Assembly (NCBI RefSeq): GCF_000332075.2
Contig: NZ_ALVU02000001.1
Span: 62,001 to 126,000 of the forward strand
Origin: Synechocystis sp. PCC 7509
GTDB taxonomy: Bacteria > Cyanobacteriota > Cyanobacteriia > Cyanobacteriales > Chroococcidiopsidaceae
Direction: 5' to 3'
Length of the DNA: 64,000 nt
The notes beneath the pieces are model-generated. The model saw nothing but the letters and a program-made list of their open reading frames with translations, did no database searches and was not told the origin of the DNA. Shown one piece after another: positions 32,944 to 42,788 of the stretch; position 1 is the stretch's first letter; every line of letters begins with the position of its first letter. The translations under genes and the position numbers were made by a program.

Positions 32944-34341
32944 TTACATATCCTCTAACTCAATACCTTTAGTTTCCTTGAGCAAAAAGAGGACAAAAAA
33001 GAACGAAATAGCGGCGGAAATTGTATACAAACCATAGGCAGAACCTAGCCCAAAGTATTGCAGTAAAGGCGGAAAAGAAGTAGAGATGGCAAAATTAGCT
33101 ACCCATTGCACGGAAGCAGCGATCGCTAGTGCTGCGGCTCTAAGTTTATTATTGAACATTTCCCCCAACATTACCCAGACTACAGGCCCCCAAGAGAAAC
33201 CAAAGCAAAATACATAAAGGTTGGCAGCTATTAGGGCGGTAGTTCCCGCCGAACCCGTCAAGTTGGGGTTGCCAGAAGCATCAAGGGCGGCGTTAGCAAA
33301 AATAGTTGTCAAAGTTCCTAACGTTAAAGTCATGCCTAGAGAACCGAGCAGTAGTAGGGGTTTGCGACCGAATTTATCGACAAAAGCGATCGCAATTAAA
33401 GTAGTAATAATGTTTACCGCTCCTGTAATTACCGTAATCCAGAGGGAATCTTGCTCGGAAAAACCCACCGCTCGCCATAAAACGCTGCTGTAGTAGAAAA
33501 TTACGTTAATACCGACAAATTGCTGGAATACAGATAAGCCGATTCCTAGCCACACAATCGGTAAAAGTCCGCCACTTCTGGTTAAAAGATCGGAAAATCT
33601 AGGTTCGCGCTCTTGGCTCACGGTTTGCCTAATTTCGTTGATTTTTTCTAATACGTTACCGCCGAGAATTTTGGTTAGAACTGTAGCCGCTTCTTTCTCT
33701 CGATTTTGAGCAACTAAATAACGGGGAGATTCAGGAATCATTAATGCAGCCATTCCATAGAGAATAGCGGGGGGAATTTCTGTCCAAAACATCCATCGCC
33801 AAGCGGCGATTCCAAACAAAAACGGTGCTTCTGCCGAACCCGCCGATACAGCGATAAAGTAGTTGCAGAGTAAAGCAATAAAAATGCCCACAACGATCGC
33901 CAGTTGTTGCAAAGAACCTAATCTTCCGCGCAAGTGAGCGGGAGAACATTCCGCAATGTAGGCAGGAGCAATTACACTCGCCGCACCCACTGCCAGCCCT
34001 CCCAAGACCCGCCAAAAGATAAAATCCCAGATCGTAAACGGTAGCCCAGAACCAATGGCGCTGATGGTAAAAAATATCGAAGCTACTACCATTGCTTTAA
34101 CACGCCCGTAGCGATCGGCAATTTTTCCGGCGTAAAAAGCGCCAATTGCCGAACCTAACAAAGCTAAAGATACTGCAAGACCAGTAATCAAACTATTGGC
34201 ATTAAAGGCTTTGGCTAAAGCCGCCACAGCGCCGTTAATTACCGCAGTATCGAAACCGAATAAGAAGCCACCGAGAGCGGCAGCACCAGCAATTAAGACA
34301 ACGTAGAAAGTGTTTGATTTACGCCGAGTAGTAACAGTCAT
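32944..34341 (-). CDS. Sugar porter (MFS), probable glucose/H+ symporter
   Basis: 465 aa with 12 membrane helices. Sugar-porter signatures are present: GGFLFGFDTAVINGA in helix 1, the loop motif DRYGRVKAM, RVLGGLAVGAASVIAPAYIAE, PESPRYLV, QQFVGINVIFYYSS and DKFGRKPLLL. QQFVGIN in helix 7 is the hexose-specificity region of GLUT/XylE-type carriers. Adjacency to glucokinase supports glucose as substrate. It resembles GlcP-type carriers that allow growth on glucose. Confidence 0.9.
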   Translation of the reverse strand: MTVTTRRKSNTFYVVLIAGAAALGGFLFGFDTAVINGAVAALAKAFNANSLITGLAVSLALLGSAIGAFYAGKIADRYGRVKAMVVASIFFTISAIGSGLPFTIWDFIFWRVLGGLAVGAASVIAPAYIAECSPAHLRGRLGSLQQLAIVVGIFIALLCNYFIAVSAGSAEAPFLFGIAAWRWMFWTEIPPAILYGMAALMIPESPRYLVAQNREKEAATVLTKILGGNVLEKINEIRQTVSQEREPRFSDLLTRSGGLLPIVWLGIGLSVFQQFVGINVIFYYSSVLWRAVGFSEQDSLWITVITGAVNIITTLIAIAFVDKFGRKPLLLLGSLGMTLTLGTLTTIFANAALDASGNPNLTGSAGTTALIAANLYVFCFGFSWGPVVWVMLGEMFNNKLRAAALAIAASVQWVANFAISTSFPPLLQYFGLGSAYGLYTISAAISFFFVLFLLKETKGIELEDM

Positions 34342-34362
34342 AGTGTTAGATTTGGTGAGTTT

Positions 34363-35385
34363 TTAAGTTAATTGGGCAGCACAAAGAGCGCTACCTAGTA
34401 GACCAACTTGGGGGTTTAAAACTACGCGCACGGGAATTTGCTCTAGTAAAGAGTTCATTCGTCCTTTGCGTAAGAAGGCTGGCAAAAAGCCTTGTTGCAT
34501 CAGGGGTAAGTTTTTGGCTGCAATCCCGCCTGCTATATATAAACCTCCGTAAGGGAGAAGTTTTAGCGCCAAGTCTCCAGCTTCCGCGCCATAGGCGGCT
34601 ACAAATATTTCCATTGTTTTTTGGGCGAGGATATCTTGTTTAGCAGCCTTAGAGATTTCCGCCGCCAAATCGACGGTTTTGTTCTCTTTACCAATTTCTC
34701 GCTCCCAGGTGTTGTAAACGTCCGCTAAAAGAGGCGATTCTTGGTGAATTTTGCGCGATCGCAAAAACTGATAAATTGCTACAATCCCCATCCCTGAAAC
34801 AACTCGCTCTACCGAAACTCGGTTGATGTTGTACTTTTCTAATAGGTATTGCAACAATTCAAACTCGATGGGAGATTGGGGTGCAAAGCTGGCGTGTCCG
34901 CCTTCAGTGCCAAATACGCGATAGTTATTAGCTTGGGGAATCGCAAACCCTTGTCCCAAACCTGTACCCGCACCAATTACCGCAATAGGTGCATTAGCAT
35001 CGGGGACACCTGGTTGCAACGTATGCAAGTCAGCATCCGATAAACCTGTAACCCCATAACCTACCGCCACAAAGTCGTTAATTAAAGCTACCCTGGAGAC
35101 TTGTAACTCTTGCTCTAAGCGGCTTGCTTCTAATATCCAACTTAAATTAGTCAGCTTAGAAGTATTGTTGACAACGGGCCCAGCTATGCCAAAGCAAGCT
35201 TTTTCAGGAGTTTTGTTATTTCCGGCGGCTTCCAGAAATTGATGTACCATTGGTACTAAGTCTGCAAATTCTTGGCTACGGTAGGTTTGCTCGTGTAAGG
35301 TGGTTTGCTGAGGTAAATCGTCCGATTCTACTAAGCGCAAAATTGTTTTAGTAGCGCCAATATCTCCAGCAAGTAATAAGGTCAT
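34363..35385 (-). CDS. glk: Glucokinase
   Basis: 340 aa, ATP-dependent glucokinase of the proteobacterial/cyanobacterial Glk family. The phosphate loop LLAGDIGATKT is at the N-terminus. ACFGIAGPV, LINDFVAVGYG (catalytic Asp), VIGAGTGLGQGF, GTEGGHASFAPQ (glucose-binding Glu/His) and LYIAGGIAAKN are all present. The product glucose 6-phosphate feeds the oxidative pentose phosphate route. It lies 21 bp upstream of the sugar porter gene on the same strand, so import and phosphorylation are co-expressed. Confidence 0.95.
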   Translation of the reverse strand: MTLLLAGDIGATKTILRLVESDDLPQQTTLHEQTYRSQEFADLVPMVHQFLEAAGNNKTPEKACFGIAGPVVNNTSKLTNLSWILEASRLEQELQVSRVALINDFVAVGYGVTGLSDADLHTLQPGVPDANAPIAVIGAGTGLGQGFAIPQANNYRVFGTEGGHASFAPQSPIEFELLQYLLEKYNINRVSVERVVSGMGIVAIYQFLRSRKIHQESPLLADVYNTWEREIGKENKTVDLAAEISKAAKQDILAQKTMEIFVAAYGAEAGDLALKLLPYGGLYIAGGIAAKNLPLMQQGFLPAFLRKGRMNSLLEQIPVRVVLNPQVGLLGSALCAAQLT

Positions 35386-35400
35386 TTTTTGTTTGCTCCT

Positions 35401-36990
35401 TTAAAATTTAAAAACTGTTCTAACTACACCAACTACTATGTCATCGTTGTTATTATTGTGATTCGGTGCAGTTAGCCAAATTACGCCGGGAGTGATGGCA
35501 ATGTTGTCAGATATTTGATAGCGGTAAAAAGCTTCTAGATGCAGAGAGGTATCGGGGTCGGCTTCACCGTTATTTAAGGTACTGTCGATACTCGTTACTT
35601 TGGGTTCCATCCCGACTAAAAGACCGCCTAGATTGCCTTCTTTGCCTAGATTGGGAAATGCTAAAGTAATCGCCCAATTCCACACATCCGCATCGCCTCT
35701 ACCGATGTAGCGCTGGTTGGCGTATCCTACCCAGCCACCAATAGAAAAATTGGGATTAACAAAAGTGCCTGATACGCCGTAGGCATTAGTAGATACAGCC
35801 CTGCCAAAGTTAGTATTAGATAAATTGCTGCCCGTGCTAGTTCCAAAGGGTACAAAGTCAGGGTTTAAATCTGGGTCTATACCTTCGCCAGTAGTAAAGA
35901 AAGATGGACTATAGCTATTGATATAAGTTAAGCCGATTTTTGTGCGATCGCTCGGACTAATAATTACTTGCGCTAAACCTGCGTAAACTCCATCAAATAA
36001 ACCATTTTTTTCGTTAGGATTAGCCGCCGTGCTACTAGGGACTAAATAACCTAAATTTACTTCTATACTGTCCCCAAAAAAGTGTTGTATTCCCGCCCCC
36101 GAACCACCGCTATAGTTGTAGATGGGGTTACGCAAGGCAAACAAGGAAACCGCACCGCCATCAAAGTAAGGGTTCAATTGCGCTGAAGCATCCAAGTCTA
36201 CAAAACCGTTACCCGTCGCCGCCAGGTAAAAATTTGTTTTATCACCTAAAGGAAAGCGGTAGCGCAGCAACCCTAAACCAAATTGATTATTACTATCGCC
36301 ATCAAACTCTAATCGACCCTCATTAGTTAGCAATGGGCCGCTATTTGTACCGCCTAAAGGCGTAACATTATTAGCTTGCAAGCGAGTTGTGAGTAAATCT
36401 CTACCTGTGAAGCTAGTATCTAAATTCAGCCGTACTCGTTGACTTAAAGTTGGGACTGTATCAATAGATTCACCATTGGCATTTTCTCCCGCAACTACAC
36501 TTGCTAAACCAACGACAACTTCAGCATTAAGTTTAGTAGTAGTAGAAAATTGATTGGCTTCAAGTTCCGCCGCTTGTGCTTCTAAACTGTCCACTCGTCC
36601 CCGTAAAACAGTTAGTTCCGTTGCAAATTCCGATTGTAATCTTTGCAGAGTTACCAAGTCTTCTTTAGTAACGGCGTTAGCTGTACCCGAAGCAATTACT
36701 TCATTAATTCGATCTAAAGCCGCATTTAAACCCGCCGCAAATTCGTAGCGCGTCATCGCTTGGTTTCCCCGATAAGTCCCGTCAGGATAGCCAGCAATAA
36801 CCCCATAACGTTCAACTAAAGACTGTAATGATTGAAATGCCCAATCGGTCGGTTGTACGTCTGATAGTTGCGAAACTGATGTCACTTGACCTAATGTATT
36901 CTCTTGAGCGATCGCACTTTCAAAATTAATTAAACCAGTAACTAAACCTGTACATATAAGGGTTGGTGTTAACACATAGTTGTTCATCAC
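35401..36990 (-). CDS. Cyanobacterial SLH-OprB type porin
   Basis: 529 aa outer-membrane porin. A signal peptide ends near ESAIAQE. The SLH domain follows (QPTDWAFQSLQSLVERYGVIAGYPDGTYRG, AMTRYEFAAGLNAALDR), then a coiled coil (LQRLQSEFATELTVLRGRVDSLEAQAAELE) and a beta-barrel of the OprB carbohydrate-porin family ending in VVRTVFKF with the usual terminal Phe. First large gene of the sugar-uptake group, 15 bp before glk; it likely passes glucose through the outer membrane. A GGAGG site precedes the start. Confidence 0.9.
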   Translation of the reverse strand: MMNNYVLTPTLICTGLVTGLINFESAIAQENTLGQVTSVSQLSDVQPTDWAFQSLQSLVERYGVIAGYPDGTYRGNQAMTRYEFAAGLNAALDRINEVIASGTANAVTKEDLVTLQRLQSEFATELTVLRGRVDSLEAQAAELEANQFSTTTKLNAEVVVGLASVVAGENANGESIDTVPTLSQRVRLNLDTSFTGRDLLTTRLQANNVTPLGGTNSGPLLTNEGRLEFDGDSNNQFGLGLLRYRFPLGDKTNFYLAATGNGFVDLDASAQLNPYFDGGAVSLFALRNPIYNYSGGSGAGIQHFFGDSIEVNLGYLVPSSTAANPNEKNGLFDGVYAGLAQVIISPSDRTKIGLTYINSYSPSFFTTGEGIDPDLNPDFVPFGTSTGSNLSNTNFGRAVSTNAYGVSGTFVNPNFSIGGWVGYANQRYIGRGDADVWNWAITLAFPNLGKEGNLGGLLVGMEPKVTSIDSTLNNGEADPDTSLHLEAFYRYQISDNIAITPGVIWLTAPNHNNNNDDIVVGVVRTVFKF

Positions 36991-37349
36991 TCCTCCGGTT
37001 ACAAACTTAAAATTTGATAGTTGTATGGTTGTTAAGCAATCGACTACTCAAACCTGAGCAAATGCCAATCCCTTGCATTTCTAATCCTGGGGTGGCAATT
37101 GATGACGGCGAAAATAATTTTTCTATATTTGTTGACATAAAAAACTCCTGCAAAAACACTTGTGAGTTTGCTAGTTCAAGCTATGGAAAGTAAATTAAAG
37201 CGATCGCTCTGATTTTGCCTAAAAACTGTTCCCACATCTAAAACTTGCAGGATTTGCAGTTATCTACATCATAGGTAGAGGCAAACACCCAACGTATGTA
37301 CCTAAAGATTTACCTTAGAGAGACTTTGCAATTCTTTACTTCTGACCTA
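36991..37349. other. Leader region of the sugar-uptake operon
   Basis: About 360 bp between the porin gene and the decayed binding-protein gene. The part near the porin carries a 43-codon ORF (37007-37138). The distal part holds one GCGATCGC-like site and probably the operon promoter; I see no terminator or known riboswitch. Confidence 0.5.
37007..37138 (-). CDS. 43-aa ORF upstream of the porin, possible leader peptide
   Basis: ATG at 37138 with a clear GCAGGAG Shine-Dalgarno seven bases away; stop TAA at 37007-37009, 16 bp before the porin start. The peptide (MSTNIEKLFSPSSIATPGLEMQGIGICSGL...) is soluble and ends in a basic tail. The good ribosome site and spacing argue for translation. It may be a regulatory leader or a real small protein; I recognise no family. 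Confidence 0.45.
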   Translation of the reverse strand: MSTNIEKLFSPSSIATPGLEMQGIGICSGLSSRLLNNHTTIKF

Positions 37350-37790
37350 TCAGCCTTGGGCGGTACTCGCATTTTCTCGCGTTACTAACTGCATGGGAAT
37401 CAAAATGTTGAGATTGCTAGGTTTTTTGCCGTTTAAAATATCGTTCCCAACTTGCACCGCTTTTTGTGTCATTCCTCTAGGGCTTTGCGTCGCTGTTGCT
37501 GCATACAAACCTTCTTTGAATGCGATCGCTTTTATCGCTTCGGGCGCACCATCCACCCCGACAATAAAGAAATCTTTGCGTTGTGCTTGATTAGCTGCCA
37601 AATCTACACCAATCCCACCGCAATTACAACTTTAGCTGCTCGTCGGACATTGTCAATTGCTGGTGCTATACCTTTACTATCGGCAGTATTGAGAATAATT
37701 AAATCAGTATTTGCATCAACAAAGTTTTCCATTTGGTTAGTTGGTTGCCGTGCAGTGCAGACGTTATACAACTGGCTGGAGTAGATTTTA
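37350..37790 (-). pseudogene. Decayed ribose-type sugar-binding protein gene
   Basis: Two fragments of one periplasmic sugar-binding protein in different frames. The upstream piece reads TARQPTNQMENFVDANTDLIIL...AAKVVIAV. The downstream piece reads DLAANQAQRKDFFIVGVDGAPEAIKAIAF...ILIPMQLVTRENASTAQG. About 100 codons of the middle and the signal peptide are missing, with a frameshift at the junction. The gene is truncated next to the RND pump gene. It sits just upstream of the glucose-uptake operon and may be the remnant of an ABC sugar importer there. Confidence 0.85.
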
Positions 37791-40700
37791 GGATTGAATT
37801 TCGGTGGTTTTAGCCTTAGAGCGATCACAAGAAAAGTCTTGCAATAGTGCCATTAATGCCGGAACAACTGTCGGAGTCAAAATCGTAGAAAACGCCAATC
37901 CTCCAGTTAAAGCAATTCCTAACCCCTGATACAGTTCCGAACCTTGTCCGGGAAAGATGGCTAAAGGAACCATTCCCAAAATGCTCGTACCCGCAGACAT
38001 GAAAATGGGACGGAGGCGATCGCGCGTAGCATTGTAAAGAGATTCATCGTACTTTTGCCCCTCCTCTTGAAGCTGTAGCACCCTCTCCACGATTAGAATG
38101 GCGTTATTTACAACCACTCCGGTTAAAATCAAAAACCCTAATCCTGTAATCATATCTAAAGGCACGATCGCACCAGGAATCCAGTTAGCAAAAACTAAAC
38201 TTAGCAAAGCTCCGGTTAATCCTATTGGTACAGTTGCCATAATTACTAAAGGATATAAAAACGAACGATACAGGGCAACCAAAAGCAAGTAAGTAATAAT
38301 TACTGAAAACAAAAAAGCCGAAGCAAGTTGTCCTACAGTTTCCGATAAGCGATCGGCAGAACCCGCTAATTCTAAACGAAAATCTGGGGGCAATTTGGCT
38401 CGTAAGGGGGACAAAATCTGCTCCTCAGTTTGCTGTATAAGCCGTCCCAAGGGCGCGTCAGGAGTCAGGCTGACTGTGAGAGTAGTAGAACGTTCTAAAT
38501 CGACATGATTAATCACCCCAGGGCCCGTAGTCTCCCTCACCGTTGCCACATCTGCTAACTGAACTCGTCCGCCACCAGTTGCTTGAGAGGAAACATCAGA
38601 CTCACTTCCGGTTTCTGCCGTTAAATTTTGAGGAATTTGAGAACTAAACAGGGACAATTGCCGCAACTGTTCGGGGGTTTCGACAAAAACGTTTTGCAAC
38701 TGTACAGTTACATCCAATTCTTCTTTCCCCTCCACAAATTCCGAAGCAAAACGTCCTCCTAAAGCCGCTTCTACCATTGCTCCAACTTCGGCTTCTGATA
38801 AACCCACTTCTGCAAGTCGCGTGCGATCGGGAATAACTTGTAGTTGCGGAGCGCCATCAATGGAGTCTGCACGAGCATTAGCAACCCCTGGTAAGGTAGA
38901 AATTTGTTGAATCAACTGTTGCTCTAGCTGACTGAGTTGTTTGAGGTCGGGGCCAATAATTTGTACTTCAAAAGATTTGCCCGGATCGTTGAAAATGGGA
39001 AACCGGATCGGAAACATAAATTTATAGCCGGGATAGCCAAAACTTTGACCCGTCAATCGTTGTTCCATCTCCGCAAGTCCACTACCCGTCGCCGATTCTG
39101 GCTTTAAAGAAATTCCAATCCCGCGAAACTGGGGAAAGTTAGCAAAAAAAGTGCTGGAGATTTCTGGCTGCTGTTTAAGGAAGGATCGGGCTGGTGCAGA
39201 TAGTTGTATAGATTCAGGAACGCTGGTTCCGGGAAACGTCTCGGTTAACCAAAATACAAAATTGAGGTTTCCTTGAGGCAGATAATCGGCGGGTGGTAGC
39301 AACAAAATACTAGAAGCCAGCAATACTATCGGAATAGATAGCAATACCAACCTCCGCTTGATTCGACGCGGGCCCAATGCCCAACCTACCGTTGCTAACA
39401 AAAAGCTTTCTAACTTACTTTGCAGTCGTCTAAAAGCAAAGGAAGTCTGCATAATAGAGCGCTCCAAAAAGTTATTGCTACCTTGTCCTTCAGCCTCGCT
39501 AGATCCCAATTGAAATGTTTGCTGTGCTTCGGCGGGATTGAGAAATAAACTAGCCAACATGGGTAGCAATGTCAACGAGGCAAACATTGATAACACCGCC
39601 GCCGCCGTAATTGTAATTGCCATATCAACAAACAACTCGGAAACTTCTCCCGTCACCAGCACTAGAGGCGCAAATACTGCCACGTTTGCCAAGGTTGCCG
39701 CTAAGATTGCGCCTCCCACTTCCTGAGTGCCATCAATGGCTGCTTGCAGGCGACTTTTTCCCTGCTGCATATGGGTAAAGATGTTTTCAACGACCACGAT
39801 CGCATTATCAACCACCATCCCCGCCGCAAACCCCAAAGCTGCCAAACTGATAATATTTAAACTCCGCCCCAACAAAGCACTAACCACAAATACAACAATC
39901 ATGGCGAGGGGAATAGTAATGGCAACTACTACAACCGTGCGGAGGGAGCCTAAAAATAACAGCAATACAGCGATCGCCAACACTCCACCAGTAATTAAAT
40001 CGCCTCGGACATTGGACACTGACTGGTCAATATAGGTGCTTTCATCGTAGAGAATCTCAAAATCAACCCCTTGTTTCTGGCGATCGAACTGCGCCTCTAA
40101 ATTGGCTAAAACGGCTCGAACTCCCTCCGATACCTGGGGTACATTGGCTCCCACCCGGCGGATAATCCCAATTCCCGCCGAGGGGCTATCGTTATACAAA
40201 AAGGCACTATCTTGAAACTTGCGCCCCATTTCTATATTGGCGACATCCCCCAAATACACCGTTCCGCTATCGTCTCGTCGTAGTACAAAGCTTTTAAATT
40301 GGTCTAATAGTTGCGCTCGGTTGACGGTGCGTACCTGATATTCGCGTTTTCCCAGTACCAAGGGTCCGCCGCGAATATCACGGTTATTGGTTCTTAGGGT
40401 GTCTGTAACATCAGCGAGAGTCAGATTGCGATCGGATAACCCTTGAGGATCGACAAGAATCTCTACTTCCCGTTCTTGACCGCCAACAATAAAAAATCGG
40501 CTTGTCCCTTCCACTCGTCGCAATGCTGGTTCGATAGTTTCTTCAATCAAATCGCGGTAACGGTTAGAGTCAGTTTGATAACCTGGTTTTGGTTTTAAGA
40601 CAATCCACATCATCGGGTTATTATTGCCACTGGCGACCTGAATATCAGATTCTCCCGCTTCTTCTGGTAATGCTTCTAATTGCTGGAGTTTGTTGAGAAC

Positions 40701-41021
40701 GGCAACTAGCCGCGCATCCACATCCGTCCCCCACTGAAACTCCATCGTAATTGTGCTGAAGCCCGATAAACTTTGGCTGGTGATTTCCTGCACCCCTTCA
40801 ATTTCCTCTAGCACATCCTCAATGGGGCGCGTAATCAAATCTTCCACTTCTGCGGGGGCTGCACCAATGTAGGGTGTAGAAATTGTAATTTCTGGGCGAT
40901 CGCCTCCCGGTTGTAGTTCTAAAGGCAATCCAAACAGGGCCACCAATCCAAACATTGCTAACAAAAAGAATAAAACAAAAGTGCCATGCCGCCAACGGAT
41001 TGCTGTTTCAATTAGATTCAT
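37788..41021 (-). CDS. RND efflux transporter (AcrB/HAE1-like)
   Basis: 1077 aa inner-membrane proton-driven pump. It has 12 membrane helices in the 1+5+1+5 arrangement and two large periplasmic loops. Motifs: ISTPYIGAAPAEVEDLITRPIE near the N-terminus, GMVVDNAIVVVENIF in helix 4 with the proton-relay Asp, and GVVVNNAILIVERV in the second half, where Asn replaces the Asp seen in many relatives. The second porter loop contains a Ser/Gly-rich insert. The ATG overlaps the stop of the adaptor gene (ATGA), so both are coupled. No TolC gene is adjacent. Confidence 0.93.
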   Translation of the reverse strand: MNLIETAIRWRHGTFVLFFLLAMFGLVALFGLPLELQPGGDRPEITISTPYIGAAPAEVEDLITRPIEDVLEEIEGVQEITSQSLSGFSTITMEFQWGTDVDARLVAVLNKLQQLEALPEEAGESDIQVASGNNNPMMWIVLKPKPGYQTDSNRYRDLIEETIEPALRRVEGTSRFFIVGGQEREVEILVDPQGLSDRNLTLADVTDTLRTNNRDIRGGPLVLGKREYQVRTVNRAQLLDQFKSFVLRRDDSGTVYLGDVANIEMGRKFQDSAFLYNDSPSAGIGIIRRVGANVPQVSEGVRAVLANLEAQFDRQKQGVDFEILYDESTYIDQSVSNVRGDLITGGVLAIAVLLLFLGSLRTVVVVAITIPLAMIVVFVVSALLGRSLNIISLAALGFAAGMVVDNAIVVVENIFTHMQQGKSRLQAAIDGTQEVGGAILAATLANVAVFAPLVLVTGEVSELFVDMAITITAAAVLSMFASLTLLPMLASLFLNPAEAQQTFQLGSSEAEGQGSNNFLERSIMQTSFAFRRLQSKLESFLLATVGWALGPRRIKRRLVLLSIPIVLLASSILLLPPADYLPQGNLNFVFWLTETFPGTSVPESIQLSAPARSFLKQQPEISSTFFANFPQFRGIGISLKPESATGSGLAEMEQRLTGQSFGYPGYKFMFPIRFPIFNDPGKSFEVQIIGPDLKQLSQLEQQLIQQISTLPGVANARADSIDGAPQLQVIPDRTRLAEVGLSEAEVGAMVEAALGGRFASEFVEGKEELDVTVQLQNVFVETPEQLRQLSLFSSQIPQNLTAETGSESDVSSQATGGGRVQLADVATVRETTGPGVINHVDLERSTTLTVSLTPDAPLGRLIQQTEEQILSPLRAKLPPDFRLELAGSADRLSETVGQLASAFLFSVIITYLLLVALYRSFLYPLVIMATVPIGLTGALLSLVFANWIPGAIVPLDMITGLGFLILTGVVVNNAILIVERVLQLQEEGQKYDESLYNATRDRLRPIFMSAGTSILGMVPLAIFPGQGSELYQGLGIALTGGLAFSTILTPTVVPALMALLQDFSCDRSKAKTTEIQS

Positions 41022-42352
41022 GTTTCTGGTTTTGTATTTGGCTCAACAACCTGTACGGGCGCTTCAGGCATTAAAGCTTCGCTACCCCGCACGACAACGG
41101 GTTGCCCGACTTGCAACTGGTTACTAGAAATTGCCATAGTTTCGCCCATATCGACGACGAGTTTTACCTCAACTTCCTTTGCTTTGCCTTCTAACACGGT
41201 ATAAACTAGCCAAGTTTCATTGCGCCGAACTAGAGTATCGCGGGGAACAACAAAGCTAGAGGGATCGATTGGCAATTGTAGCTCTCCAGCCACCGCCATT
41301 TTAGGCAACAATTTCTGAGGTGGATTTTGTAACCGTACCCGGACTAATTGCCGCCGCGACGCTGCATTGGCCGAAGGGATTACACCGCTAATAGTGGCGA
41401 TTCCTTCCCAGTCGGGGAGGGCGCGGGTTGTTATTTCGACCGGCAAACCGGGGGTAATGCTACCGCTCAGTTGCTCTGGTAATTCGAGAAAAACATCCAA
41501 CTCGTTGCTATTGACTAAAGTAAATAATGGATCTCGACTCTCGACTAAATCCCCGGTGCTGACTTCCCGCGATCGCACAATTCCGGTGGTGGAAGCTGTA
41601 ACTTTTGTTCGTGTCAACGCCAATTGAGCCTGATTAACGGCCGCTGTTGCCGCCGTAACGCTGGCTTGTTGCGCCCCAATTTCTTCACGGGTGGGGCCTG
41701 CGGTTGCTTCGGCCAGCGCTGCTTGTACTTTTACCCGTTCTGCCCTTGTGGCATCAAGTTCTGCCCTTTCCTCTAATAACGCCTGCTCGCTAATTGCCCC
41801 GGCGGCGACTAATTGCTCGTAACGAGCAAGGTTTTGTTGGGCTTCTTGTTCTCGCGCTTGAGCAGAACGGAGTTCGGCTCGACGTTGGGCAATAATTTCA
41901 AGTCGAGTACCGACTTGTAAGCTTGCAAGTTCGCTGCGTTCCTGTGCTAGTCTTGCTTGAGCTTCGGCTAAGGTTAGTTGTTGATCGGCATCGTCAAGGG
42001 TCGCAACGGTCATTCCTGGCGTGACGCGATCGCCCACCTCGACAAAAACCCGCTCTACAGTCCCCGCCGCTTGGGTACGGAGCGTAGCGCTTTTACTTGC
42101 CTCAATCTGTCCTATTAACTGAATGCGTCTTACTCCTTCACCACGTTTAAGAGCAACGGTTTCAACGGGTGTTGGGGGCATTCCTTGAGCCATTTCTGGT
42201 GGGGGTGCGACTTCTGGAGTAAGTAGCCGCCAAATGGTTGCACCGCCACCCAACAATAATAGAAGTGCGAGTATTTTTAAATAAGATTTCTTGAAGAAAC
42301 GACGAGATTTTACTTTTGGTGGCGGCGAACTTTGATTTTCTAATGTTTTCAT
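41018..42352 (-). CDS. RND periplasmic adaptor (membrane fusion protein)
   Basis: 444 aa. An N-terminal membrane anchor (about residues 25-43) is followed by a Pro-rich linker, a biotinyl-lipoyl half-motif (ATLRTQAAGTVERVFVEVGDRVTPG), a long coiled coil (residues about 110-240) and a beta-barrel with ALTRTKVTASTTGIVRSREVSTGDLV. This is the MFP/HlyD-AcrA plan. It links the RND pump to an outer-membrane channel. It is first in the two-gene operon; no regulator gene is seen upstream, only a methyltransferase remnant. Confidence 0.92.
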   Translation of the reverse strand: MKTLENQSSPPPKVKSRRFFKKSYLKILALLLLLGGGATIWRLLTPEVAPPPEMAQGMPPTPVETVALKRGEGVRRIQLIGQIEASKSATLRTQAAGTVERVFVEVGDRVTPGMTVATLDDADQQLTLAEAQARLAQERSELASLQVGTRLEIIAQRRAELRSAQAREQEAQQNLARYEQLVAAGAISEQALLEERAELDATRAERVKVQAALAEATAGPTREEIGAQQASVTAATAAVNQAQLALTRTKVTASTTGIVRSREVSTGDLVESRDPLFTLVNSNELDVFLELPEQLSGSITPGLPVEITTRALPDWEGIATISGVIPSANAASRRQLVRVRLQNPPQKLLPKMAVAGELQLPIDPSSFVVPRDTLVRRNETWLVYTVLEGKAKEVEVKLVVDMGETMAISSNQLQVGQPVVVRGSEALMPEAPVQVVEPNTKPET

Positions 42353-42406
42353 AGTTAATCAAGCCCCTAAAGTGAATAAGGTTTTTGAGAAAAGTGAGAA
42401 ATCAAA

Positions 42407-42750
42407 CTATAAAACTTTTTTCTTTCTACCGATATAGAGAAAATGGTCAGACATTCCTAATTCCTCTGGGGTTTGTCTAGTTGCTTCTACTAAATCCAGC
42501 CTTGCCTTGAACTTGCTCTCCATCAATTCTATCGATGGAGATAGAAAAGGGCGAGGCAAAAAATTTAATAGTAATACAGCATCGGCGATCGCGGTTTCTA
42601 CCACTGATACTTGAGTTGCCGAAGCTTGCTGTATGCACAATACTTGTTGCTCCAGATTTTTAGCTTTGAGTCTGTTTTAGGTCGCCTCTAACAATTTCTG
42701 AGCAACATCAACTAGGTAATATCCTACTACAGGGCAGCAAAAACTATAAT
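42407..42750 (-). pseudogene. Class I SAM methyltransferase remnant
   Basis: A minus-strand frame reads YYLVDVAQKLLEAT-stop-NRLKAKNLEQQVLCIQQASATQ...ADAVLLLNFLPRPFLSP...EELGMSDHFLYIGRKKKVL. LVDVAQKLLEAT plus NRLKAKNL is the SAM-binding motif pattern of class I methyltransferases. One in-frame TAA (probably from CAA) and the lack of the N-terminal glycine loop mark it as decayed. An internal ORF from 42640 is not an independent gene. Confidence 0.7.
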
Positions 42751-42788
42751 TAATAACGGGCAACTTCTTTATTATTCTTGGCTGATAA

